The position numbers and the translations under genes were made by a program. From NCBI GenBank assembly GCA_019310665.1, contig JAFDDW010000477.1, positions 1 to 6,113 on the forward strand: 6,113 bases of DNA, given 5' to 3'. Source of the stretch: Deltaproteobacteria bacterium. Lineage in GTDB: Bacteria > Desulfobacterota > Desulfobacteria > Desulfobacterales > JAFDCJ01. A model generated the notes under the pieces. It searched no databases. It had not been told where the DNA came from and was given only the letters and a program-made list of their open reading frames with translations. This document shows, in pieces, positions 1-4,892 of this stretch. Each line of letters starts with the position of its first letter. Positions within the stretch are counted from its first letter, which is position 1.

Positions 1-2
1 CT

Positions 3-368
3 GTCGAAAATCAACTCACCATCCGCATGATGGGCGAAGCCACCTTTGACACCGGCAGAGCCGACTTGCGATCGGAATTTATACCCCTGCTGCGCAAAAT
101 TGGAGAAATCTTGGGTAAAACCAAGGCGGAGATCATTATTGCCGGCCATACGGACAATGTCCCCCTGAGCGGCGGTCCGTTCGGCTCCAACCTTGGATTG
201 TCCATGGCCCGGGCCGGATCGGTTGCTGAATTTTTACTCAGCAAAAAAAACATTGATCCGAGAAAATTATCAACCATGGGCTTTGGCGAATATCGCCCGC
301 TGGCTTCCAACAATACAGCCGAGGGACGCCGCAAAAATCGGCGTGTCGAAATAATTGTGACAATGTAA
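3..368 (+). CDS. OmpA/MotB-family peptidoglycan-binding protein, C-terminal part (5' end outside window)
   Basis: The frame is open from the first full codon of the window, so this is the 3' end of a longer gene. The visible 121 residues are essentially one complete OmpA-like domain: a beta strand and the F-D-T-G-R-A-D-L segment, then GHTDNVPL, LGLSMARA, a GFGEYRPLASN segment and NRRVEI at the end. The Asp of HTDN and the Arg of LSMAR match the pair that contacts diaminopimelate of peptidoglycan in OmpA-type domains. The insert 'NVPLSGGPFGSN' after HTD is more like MotB and MotB-like proteins than Pal or OmpA, so a MotB-like stator or related envelope anchor is the best guess. The N-terminal part that would decide this (one membrane helix with the MotB Asp, or a beta barrel) is outside the window. 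It would act in the periplasm, bound to the cell wall. The next gene starts one base after its stop codon. Confidence 0.88.
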   Translation, partial: VENQLTIRMMGEATFDTGRADLRSEFIPLLRKIGEILGKTKAEIIIAGHTDNVPLSGGPFGSNLGLSMARAGSVAEFLLSKKNIDPRKLSTMGFGEYRPLASNNTAEGRRKNRRVEIIVTM

Positions 369-369
369 C

Positions 370-681
370 ATGATGCCCACAAGATATCTTATACCCGCCA
401 TTGTTTTTGTCATGGTTTTATCTTCAATATCCACTCTGGCCGACGTGGTGATTTTAAAAAACGACAAAGAGTTCAGGCATTTCGGCAAAGGTTACCGCGC
501 CAACCATTCCCTCGAGAGATATCTATGGTCTGACACGCCCAACGATATGATGCTGCAATATTCCCAAGACAGTCTGCAGGGGATGTTGTGGCTGAGATCC
601 AGCGATATAGATCGCCAATACAGATTATCGCAATTAAGTGGGCATGCACCCTATCTTAAATGGATGAAATCCAGAAACTAA
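370..681 (+). CDS. Small exported protein of unknown function
   Basis: I do not recognise this 103-aa protein. It begins with a plausible type I signal peptide: Arg at position 5, a hydrophobic stretch from about residue 7 to 20, and an S-T-L-A cleavage site near residue 24. This leaves a mature periplasmic protein of about 79 residues with no cysteine. The mature part starts DVVILKND and is rich in Tyr, Trp, Arg and Asp. The start at 370 is one base after the stop of the OmpA/MotB-like gene and has no convincing Shine-Dalgarno sequence, so translation probably depends on ribosomes finishing the upstream gene. A second ATG follows directly at 373. The coupling suggests a partner of the upstream envelope protein, but this is inference. 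The signal peptide is the main argument that the frame is real. Confidence 0.6.
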   Translation: MMPTRYLIPAIVFVMVLSSISTLADVVILKNDKEFRHFGKGYRANHSLERYLWSDTPNDMMLQYSQDSLQGMLWLRSSDIDRQYRLSQLSGHAPYLKWMKSRN

Positions 682-729
682 ACAATCCCTTTGATAGAAT
701 TATAATTTCTTTCTTTGTTCCCACCTGTT

Positions 730-895
730 GCGGCTGAAATCAACAGTCGGGTCAATCGTCGAATCTGATCCAGGTAACCGCGTTGCGGATCTGTACGTAT
801 GGCGGGCGGGTTCGCATCACCTTTCGGCCATCATCTCCATTGTCACCCATTACCCCAAATCGCCTAATTATTCCAAAATGTCAGGCATTCCTTGA
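730..895 (+). pseudogene. Decayed C-terminal fragment of a cation diffusion facilitator (DmeF-like)
   Basis: No intact gene lies between 682 and 949, but translation gives a recognisable remnant. From 767 the frame reads DPGNRVADLYVWRAG followed by HHLSAIISIVTHYPKSPNY, ending at a TGA at 893-895. This resembles the cytoplasmic C-terminal region of CDF-family metal efflux proteins of the DmeF type, which have a DNRVxDLHxWRxGP...IxSxVTHxPxxP pattern. Just upstream, in a different frame (730-765), AAEINSRVNRRI fits the preceding helix, so at least one indel separates the two parts. After 881 another frame (HSLTIK) resembles the usual end of the family. The transmembrane part is absent: the small exported protein gene lies immediately upstream. 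I read this as a relic of about 55 codons, left by deletion and decay. It rests on motif memory, without an alignment. Confidence 0.55.
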
Positions 896-922
896 CAATT
901 AAAAGTTCCATATTAGTTTAAT
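892..922 (+). promoter_or_regulatory. Putative sigma70-type promoter of the MarR gene
   Basis: A perfect TTGACA (-35) lies at 892-897. The best -10 match is TTTAAT at 917-922, five of six to consensus, but with a long 19-nt spacer. Hexamers at the usual 17-nt spacing are poor. The -10 falls inside the palindrome at 912-933, so a repressor bound there would block RNA polymerase. The -35 overlaps the last codons of the CDF relic. Confidence 0.5.
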
Positions 923-933
923 ATTAAACTAAT
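912..933. promoter_or_regulatory. Perfect 22-bp palindrome, probable MarR operator
   Basis: The core arms are TAGTTTAAT (914-922) and ATTAAACTA (923-931). The symmetry extends perfectly two more bases on each side, giving 11-bp arms without a spacer. It lies 16 bp before the start codon of the MarR-family gene and covers the probable -10 element. MarR dimers typically bind AT-rich palindromes of about this size and often repress their own gene. I found no second copy before the CDGSH, wrbA or pirin genes. Confidence 0.7.
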
Positions 934-949
934 TAATGTTGAGGTAATA

Positions 950-1408
950 ATGGGAACCAAACATCGATTCGACACCGGTGAAGCCAGAGCATTAAAAACT
1001 TATGTAAAGCTGATGCGAGCCACAGAATCCGTGACTGCAAGGGCTCACCGGCAGCTGTCTTCCTTTGGTTTGACGATCAGCCAATTCGGTGTCCTCGAAG
1101 CCCTTTATCACCTGGGCCCGATGTCCCAAAGTGAAATCGGGCAGAAAATTCTCAGAAGCAGCGGCAACATGACGATGGTTATTGATAACCTTGAAAAGCG
1201 CAAACTGGTCAGACGTGAACGCAATAGAGCCGATCGACGCTTTTTTATTATCCATCTTACCGACGACGGGAAAAAACTGATAAGCAGCATTTTTCCTTCC
1301 CATGCCGCAGAAATCGCCAGGGCGTTGGATGTGTTGACACCTGCCGAGCAGCAGACCCTGGGGAGATTGTGCAAAAAACTGGGGCTGGAAGCGAGGCCGG
1401 AGGCGTGA
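950..1408 (+). CDS. MarR-family transcriptional regulator
   Basis: This 152-aa protein has the usual MarR length and layout: N-terminal dimerisation helices (about 10-38), the winged helix-turn-helix (about 42-103) and C-terminal dimerisation helices (about 105-146). The segment SQFGVLEALYHLGPMSQSEIG contributes the first DNA-binding helices, split here as SQFGVLEALYHLG and PMSQSEIG. The recognition helix is around SSGNMTMVIDNLE (70-82), and the wing is the RRERNRADRRFFIIHLT region with the conserved Asp95-Arg97. The only cysteine is Cys141 near the C-terminus, so the N-terminal thiol switch of OhrR-type sensors is absent; ligand binding is more likely, though Cys141 cannot be excluded as a sensor. 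GAGG at 941-944 is placed well for the ATG at 950. The gene follows the 22-bp palindrome directly, which suggests autorepression. CDGSH, WrbA and pirin genes downstream point to quinone or electrophile stress as the signal, by inference. Confidence 0.93.
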   Translation: MGTKHRFDTGEARALKTYVKLMRATESVTARAHRQLSSFGLTISQFGVLEALYHLGPMSQSEIGQKILRSSGNMTMVIDNLEKRKLVRRERNRADRRFFIIHLTDDGKKLISSIFPSHAAEIARALDVLTPAEQQTLGRLCKKLGLEARPEA

Positions 1409-1463
1409 AACCTTTAACCCGCGTCATTAGACTTTCGATGATTTTACTACCCCAGTGGGGCCA

Positions 1464-1491
1464 CTTTTTCCGAGCGCAGGCTCGGAAAAAG
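1464..1491. repeat. Strong hairpin without a terminator T-tract, between the MarR and CDGSH genes
   Basis: The arms CTTTTTCCGAGC (1464-1475) and GCTCGGAAAAAG (1480-1491) pair perfectly over 12 bp around the loop GCAG. The T-run is in the 5' arm and the A-run in the 3' arm, the reverse of an intrinsic terminator, and no T-tract follows on either strand. A smaller hairpin, CCCC-AGT-GGGG, lies just before it at 1450-1460, and AGTGG (1454-1458) can alternatively pair with CCACT (1461-1465). It could be an RNA structure affecting processing or read-through from the MarR gene, or a protein-binding palindrome. The rest of the 145-nt spacer holds no clear promoter. Confidence 0.6.
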
Positions 1492-1553
1492 CTTAGGGCC
1501 TTTATGAATAGCAATTTGAATTTTTACTACGAAAAAGTAAAGGAGGCTATCAA

Positions 1554-1775
1554 ATGAGTGATCAATATCCTATTGTTTTAGATCTGGAGCCGGACACCTA
1601 TTACTGGTGCAGCTGTGGCAAGACTAAAAATCAACCGTTTTGCGACGGCTCTCATGAGGGTACCAATTTCTTGCCCATCGAGTTTACCCTCACGGAAAAA
1701 AAGCAGGTGACACTGTGCAACTGCCAGCGAACCAATGATGGGCCCTGGTGCGACGGTTCTCATGAAAATATTTAA
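1554..1775 (+). CDS. Small protein with two CDGSH iron-sulfur motifs
   Basis: This 73-aa protein consists almost wholly of two CDGSH-type zinc-finger-like motifs, each expected to hold a 2Fe-2S cluster with three Cys and one His ligand. The first set is Cys19, Cys21, Cys30 and His34 (ending FCDGSH); the second is Cys55, Cys57, Cys66 and His70 (ending WCDGSH). The spacing 2-9-4 in both equals that of mitoNEET. The tandem arrangement in one chain without a membrane anchor resembles mitochondrial CISD3 and its bacterial relatives, so it is probably a soluble cytoplasmic monomer. Such clusters are redox-active and acid-labile and may transfer electrons or clusters; the exact bacterial role is not settled. 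A perfect AGGAGG (1541-1546) lies 7 nt before the ATG. wrbA starts 29 nt after its stop, which suggests cotranscription and a possible redox partnership. Confidence 0.93.
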   Translation: MSDQYPIVLDLEPDTYYWCSCGKTKNQPFCDGSHEGTNFLPIEFTLTEKKQVTLCNCQRTNDGPWCDGSHENI

Positions 1776-1804
1776 AAGCCTGATTCAGCTAGGAGGAAAT
1801 AACT

Positions 1805-2416
1805 ATGAAAGTCTTAGTCGTTTTTTATTCTACCTATGGACATATATATAAAATGGCGGAAGCGGTCGCCGAGGGTGCCAAAGCAGTAGCCGGTGCGGAG
1901 GTGGAAATTCGCCGTGTGCCGGAGACCCTGCCCCAGGATGTTCTTGAAAAAATGGGGGCCGTTGAAGCCCAAAAAGCCTTTTCCCATGTTCCGGTCTGCA
2001 CCGTTGAAGAACTGGCCCAGGCCGATGCCGTTATTTTCGGAACCCCCACCCGCTTTGGCAATATGTGCGGTCAGATGCGCCAGTTTCTGGATGCCACCGG
2101 TTCGCTATGGGCTGAAGGTTCTTTGGTCGGCAAAGTAGGCAGTGTTTTTGCCAGCAGTGCCACCCAGCACGGTGGTCAGGAGTCCACCCTCCTGACCTTT
2201 CATGTCACCTTGCTTCATCAAGGATTTGTGGTGGTTGGTCTTCCTTACGCCTTCCAGGGACAGATGCGGATGGACGAAATTACCGGCGGCTCGCCTTACG
2301 GCGCCACAACCATTGCCGGCGGTGACGGCTCCAGAATGCCGAGCGAAAACGAACTGGCAGCCGCCCAGTTTCAGGGCAAACATGTAGCGGAAATTGCTGC
2401 CAAGTTGGTAAAATAA
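1805..2416 (+). CDS. wrbA: NAD(P)H:quinone oxidoreductase WrbA, flavodoxin-like
   Basis: The 203-aa product has the full length of WrbA (E. coli about 198 aa). It has a flavodoxin-like fold that binds FMN and reduces quinones to hydroquinones with NAD(P)H in a two-electron step, avoiding semiquinone radicals; the family works as a tetramer in the cytoplasm. Visible landmarks are the FMN phosphate loop STYGHIYKMA (9-18), FGTPTRFGNM (78-87), SSATQHGGQE (117-126), TFHVTLLHQG (131-140) and the signature GGSPYGATTIAGGDGSR (161-177). Trp102 and His133 match conserved residues lining the active site. AGGAGG at 1791-1796 lies 8 nt before the ATG. It sits 29 nt downstream of the CDGSH gene, consistent with an operon. 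A weak AT-rich inverted repeat (2415-2421 with 2435-2441) after the stop is the only terminator candidate. Confidence 0.96.
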   Translation: MKVLVVFYSTYGHIYKMAEAVAEGAKAVAGAEVEIRRVPETLPQDVLEKMGAVEAQKAFSHVPVCTVEELAQADAVIFGTPTRFGNMCGQMRQFLDATGSLWAEGSLVGKVGSVFASSATQHGGQESTLLTFHVTLLHQGFVVVGLPYAFQGQMRMDEITGGSPYGATTIAGGDGSRMPSENELAAAQFQGKHVAEIAAKLVK

Positions 2417-2478
2417 ACCATCAATCGCAAAGATATGGTTTTGGACAATCATTACGAGATCTGTAAAATGGCAATTTA

Positions 2479-2592
2479 AAATCCCAAATTCCAAACACCA
2501 AATTCCAATATTCAATTACCAAACCAAGTTTGGGATTTCGAATTTTGGTCATTGGGATTTGTTTGATTTTTGTGATTTGGGATTTGGGATTT
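2479..2592. repeat. Heptamer-periodic, self-complementary spacer repeat
   Basis: The left half (2479-2527) divides exactly into seven 7-nt units: AAATCCC, AAATTCC, AAACACC, AAATTCC, AATATTC, AATTACC and AAACCAA. The right half (2529-2592) is largely the complement, with GGGATTT units at 2532, 2554, 2579 and 2586, the last two in tandem, and some phase slips between. The halves can therefore fold as a long imperfect hairpin. Chance translation produces hydrophobic peptides, which makes this sequence prone to false gene calls. It fills most of the 254-nt space between wrbA and pirin. The rest of that space has no convincing promoter; a weak TTGCTC...GATAAG pair at 2591-2619 is the best candidate. 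Confidence 0.75.
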
Positions 2593-2670
2593 GCTCTAAT
2601 TGGTTGCAACATTGATAAGATCCTTCTATTTACCAAACCATTAGGAAAATTTCCATTAAAGGCGAAGACT

Positions 2671-3535
2671 ATGAACACTCAACCAAGAAAAGTTATAGAA
2701 ATCATCAAGCCCCAAACGGTTATGGAGGGTGCCGGGGTGAGGCTTAAGCGTAGTATCGCCACTGCGACCCTGGACCATCTCGACCCCTTCTTGCTATTCG
2801 ATCATTTTGGATCCGACAATCCGGATGATTATATCAAGGGGTTTCCAATCCACCCCCACCGCGGCATTGAAACCGTCACCTACATGATTAACGGGCACGT
2901 CAATCATAAAGACAGCATCGGAAATTCGGGCAGCATCGGTTCGGGAGATATCCAGTGGATGACGGCCGGAGGCGGAATCATGCATGAGGAAATGCCCCAG
3001 CCCGCTCAGGGAGAAAATGGTCGGGTTCCAGCTGTGGGTGAATCTGCCTGCCCGGCTTAAAATGACAAAACCGCGCTATCAAGGCATCCTCTCGAACCAG
3101 ATACCCGAAGTTACCCGGGAAGATGGTGTCAAAATCAGGGTAATTGCCGGCAAAGTGGACGGTGTCAGGGGCGCTATATCCGAAATTTTTGCCGATCCAG
3201 CCTACCTGGACGTTTCGATTCCAGCCAAGGGCTCATTTTCGCATCCGGTGGAAAAAGAGCACACGGCGTTTGCCTATGTTTTTGAAGGCCGGGGATTTTT
3301 TGGAACCGATGAAAACGCTCAGCAAAGTTCGGTTTCCCAACCAGGTCTTGTAGTTTTAGGCGATGGCGATTATATTCGGGCGGGTGCCGCCAACGAACCG
3401 GTTCGATTTCTTCTAATTTCGGGCAAACCCCTGAATGAACCCATCGCCAGGTACGGGCCGTTTGTCATGAACACCCAGGAAGAAATCCAGCAAGCGCTCA
3501 AAGACCTGAAAAACGGTACCTTTGTCAGGAACTGA
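2671..3535 (+). CDS. Pirin family protein, reading frame interrupted by a 1-nt shift
   Basis: Pirins are bicupin metalloproteins; bacterial members include quercetin dioxygenases and proteins that influence central metabolism and stress responses. The N-terminal part (2671-3015, 115 codons) contains GVRLKRSIA, DPFLLFDHFG, HPHRGIETVTY, DIQWMTAGGGIMHEEMP. The metal ligands expected from human pirin (HxH and HxE) are present as His61, His63, His105 and Glu107. The +1 frame from 3017 to 3535 (172 codons) continues with MVGFQLWVNLPARLKMTKPRY and the C-terminal cupin, quoted here only in part as VGFQLWVNLPA. Skipping one A of 3014-3017 joins both into a normal 287-aa pirin with no other stop. Left uncorrected, the first frame ends at 3060 after 130 residues and lacks the second cupin. 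Start at 2671 is preceded by a weak AAAGG (2658-2662); the upstream in-frame extension is the spacer repeat and is not protein. The gene is either recently mutated or the base is an assembly error. Confidence 0.9.
3013..3018 (+). other. Frameshift site in the pirin gene
   Basis: The sequence GAAAAT contains a run of four A (3014-3017). Upstream, the pirin frame reads ...MPQPAQGE; downstream, family-typical sequence resumes one frame later as MVGFQLWVN. Removing one A gives GEMVGFQLW, which fits the pirin pattern without a gap. The required skip is one extra base, or equivalently a two-base loss. No strong slippery heptamer is present, so programmed frameshifting seems unlikely. Confidence 0.8.
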
Positions 3536-3537
3536 TG

Positions 3538-3600
3538 TTCTACCTGAATCTTGCATGAAAATTAATGAAAGCCTCCGACTCGTGCAATATTCAGGTATAA
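3538..3600. terminator. Long imperfect inverted repeat between pirin and lipoprotein genes, possible terminator
   Basis: TACCTGAATCTTGCA (3541-3555) is complementary to TGCAATATTCAGGTA (3583-3597) with one mismatch. Pairing can extend outward by TT/AA across a mismatch and inward through a G-T wobble, G-C and A-T, for arms of about 21 nt (3538-3558 and 3580-3600) around a 21-nt loop. It starts two bases after the pirin stop. ACC and then TTTTT (3604-3608) follow, so intrinsic termination is possible, although the large loop and the offset T-run are unusual. TATAAA at 3596-3601 could be a -10 element of the next gene, but no good -35 is visible. Confidence 0.5.
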
Positions 3601-3621
3601 ACCTTTTTAAGGGGGGCCAGG

Positions 3622-4338
3622 ATGAGGAAACCAGTTCTAAAATTTTCCATGGTCGTTTTGCTGATTGCGGGATTGGCGGCCTGTGCCGGTACCGGCAAAG
3701 AATCGCGGGATGCGGCGCCCCGCCAGCGCATCGCCGGATCTTACGGTTTTCAATACTTTAACCGGATAGAACAGGTCCAATATACATTTAATGAGAGAAA
3801 AGGCGATAAACATGTCCGCCGATTCTGGATATGGGAACCTAAACTGGACAAGGTGACTTTTGACGGAATGGATTATAAAGACCCCATCACCTACTATCGT
3901 AAGGACCTGCAAACCAATCCTTCAAATACGCTAAAAAACATTGATGCCTGGTTTATCAATGATAACTATTGGTTTTTGTTCCCCTTTCATGTTGCCCTGG
4001 ATACCCGGACAAAGGTTGAAGATGTCGGCCGAAAAAAACTTCCCATGGGAGATGGGGATGCTGCCTGTGTGGTGGTTACCTATCCGGCCCAGGGCGAAGA
4101 CACACCCGGTGATGTTTATGAACTCTATCTGGATGAAAATTTCAGGCTGACCCAATGGCTTTACCGTCGGGGGGGATCTGAAACGCCTACAAGAATCTCT
4201 ACCTGGGAAGATCACCGTTATTTGGGTCCGATGGTTTTCTCATTGAATCATCGCGGAGATGATGGAAATTTCCGGGTATGGTTTACCCAGGTGGGCCTTA
4301 AAATAGCCGGCGTGGATGGCTGGATTTTTATGGACTAA
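3622..4338 (+). CDS. Predicted outer-membrane lipoprotein of unknown function
   Basis: The 238-aa product begins with a type II signal peptide: MRKPVLK basic end, a hydrophobic core VVLLIAG and the lipobox LAAC with the lipidated Cys21. Ala22 at +2 is not the inner-membrane retention residue Asp, so sorting to the outer membrane is likely. The mature part is beta-rich and aromatic. Notable segments are FWIWEPKLDKVTFDG (68-82), FINDNYWFLFPFHV (111-124) and VYELYLDENFRLTQWLYRRGG (165-185, key residues Y-E-L-Y-L and W179). The pattern recalls beta-sheet periplasmic or lipoprotein-carrier-like folds (LolA/LolB type), but I cannot assign a family. A purine-rich AAGGGGGG (3609-3616) sits 5 nt before the ATG. 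The long inverted repeat upstream suggests a transcription unit separate from pirin. It is convergent with the next gene. Confidence 0.88.
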   Translation: MRKPVLKFSMVVLLIAGLAACAGTGKESRDAAPRQRIAGSYGFQYFNRIEQVQYTFNERKGDKHVRRFWIWEPKLDKVTFDGMDYKDPITYYRKDLQTNPSNTLKNIDAWFINDNYWFLFPFHVALDTRTKVEDVGRKKLPMGDGDAACVVVTYPAQGEDTPGDVYELYLDENFRLTQWLYRRGGSETPTRISTWEDHRYLGPMVFSLNHRGDDGNFRVWFTQVGLKIAGVDGWIFMD

Positions 4339-4349
4339 TGTACAAGTTA

Positions 4350-4362
4350 GGGGCTTCGCCCC
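4350..4362. terminator. Short GC hairpin after the lipoprotein gene, weak terminator candidate
   Basis: GGGGC-TTC-GCCCC forms a compact 5-bp stem 11 nt after the lipoprotein stop, in the 88-nt spacer between convergent genes. No T-tract follows on the plus strand, and the minus strand also lacks one, so efficient intrinsic termination is doubtful. Confidence 0.35.
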
Positions 4363-4364
4363 AA

Positions 4365-4388
4365 TTGGAATGGTGGAATGCTTGAATA
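4365..4388. repeat. Three degenerate 8-nt tandem units
   Basis: TTGGAATG, GTGGAATG and CTTGAATA follow each other exactly, sharing a (T/G)GAAT core. The array is short and could be chance, but it resembles the periodic repeats in the other spacers of this window. Confidence 0.35.
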
Positions 4389-4426
4389 CCCGGAAGTTTC
4401 ATTCAGTGTAAGATTTCCGAGACGTT

Positions 4427-4879
4427 TTAGAACCAGGGATCCCCGCGGACCAGAACCCGCCATAAATGCCTATAATAATAAAAACTTGAAAGAAATAGCG
4501 CGCCCCCGACCGCCAGATAGATGACCGCCAGGTACTGTTTTGGAAGTGATGAGTGGCGCAGGAATAGGCCCAGAAAAATCATGACGGCGATAATCAAATA
4601 GCTTTTCCAGGCTTGGAAGGCAAAGAGGCAGCCCTTTTCTGAAAACAGCCCGATTCGCTCAATATTTTTTTCGGCAATCCTGGAAAAACTGAATCGATAG
4701 GCGATCAGCGCTAAAAGCAGGCCGATTATTCCCAAAAACCCGGCCCCGTACCATACAACGGGGACGAGCCACAGGTAGGCAAGCCGGCAAAGCATCAAGC
4801 CCACTGCACTCCACAGCAAGCCGGCCAGCAAAACGAGCCAGTATCTGGATACCGCCGGTTTCAAACTATCCAACACCAT
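4427..4879 (-). CDS. Four-helix membrane protein of unknown function
   Basis: The 150-aa protein has four predicted transmembrane segments at about residues 14-34, 38-61, 93-108 and 115-134, no signal peptide and short charged tails. The central loop between helices 2 and 3 contains RIAEKNIERI and GCLFAFQAWKSY, which looks conserved and functional; the LRHSSLPKQYLAVIY stretch joins helices 3 and 4. The general pattern is familiar from uncharacterised membrane proteins of deltaproteobacteria and other phyla, but no function is known to me. A good ribosome binding site, AAAGGGGG (plus-strand 4887-4894), lies before the start and overlaps the stop codon of the upstream GSCFA gene; the gap is 13 nt. 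This strongly suggests cotranscription and probably translational linkage with the GSCFA gene. Confidence 0.82.
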   Translation of the reverse strand: MVLDSLKPAVSRYWLVLLAGLLWSAVGLMLCRLAYLWLVPVVWYGAGFLGIIGLLLALIAYRFSFSRIAEKNIERIGLFSEKGCLFAFQAWKSYLIIAVMIFLGLFLRHSSLPKQYLAVIYLAVGGALFLSSFYYYRHLWRVLVRGDPWF

Positions 4880-4892
4880 GCGCTTGCCCCCT

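Noticed and set aside
1464..1491. Rho-independent terminator of the MarR gene
   Set aside because: The T-run precedes the stem and the A-run ends it; no T-tract follows on either strand.
1369..1557. A 62-codon gene overlapping the end of the MarR gene
   Set aside because: Its start has no ribosome site and its first part is an out-of-frame reading of the MarR gene. Only the last 17 codons merit mention, as a possible leader.
2479..2592. CRISPR array
   Set aside because: The units are 7 nt and contiguous; there are no 20-40 nt repeats separated by unique spacers, and no cas gene is near.
2644..2654. Operator GGAAA-A-TTTCC before pirin
   Set aside because: The 11-bp symmetry is short and AT-rich, does not resemble the MarR palindrome and does not extend outward, so chance is likely.
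2530..2670. N-terminal extension of pirin starting at 2530
   Set aside because: The extension translates the heptamer repeat into a hydrophobic low-complexity peptide. Pirin-like sequence begins at 2671, which gives a normal family length.
2105..2678. Minus-strand genes across the end of wrbA and the repeat
   Set aside because: They are antisense to well-conserved WrbA motifs or consist of translated heptamer repeats, with no protein motifs.
3013..3018. Programmed ribosomal frameshift in pirin
   Set aside because: The required shift is +1 (or -2), with only four A and no slippery heptamer, stop-codon pause or obvious stimulatory structure; pirins are not known to use recoding.
2984..3535. 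Independent gene starting at the ATG at 2984 in the second pirin frame
   Set aside because: The first 11 codons are out-of-frame translation of conserved pirin sequence (GGGIMHEEMP in the other frame). The frame becomes pirin-like only at about 3017.
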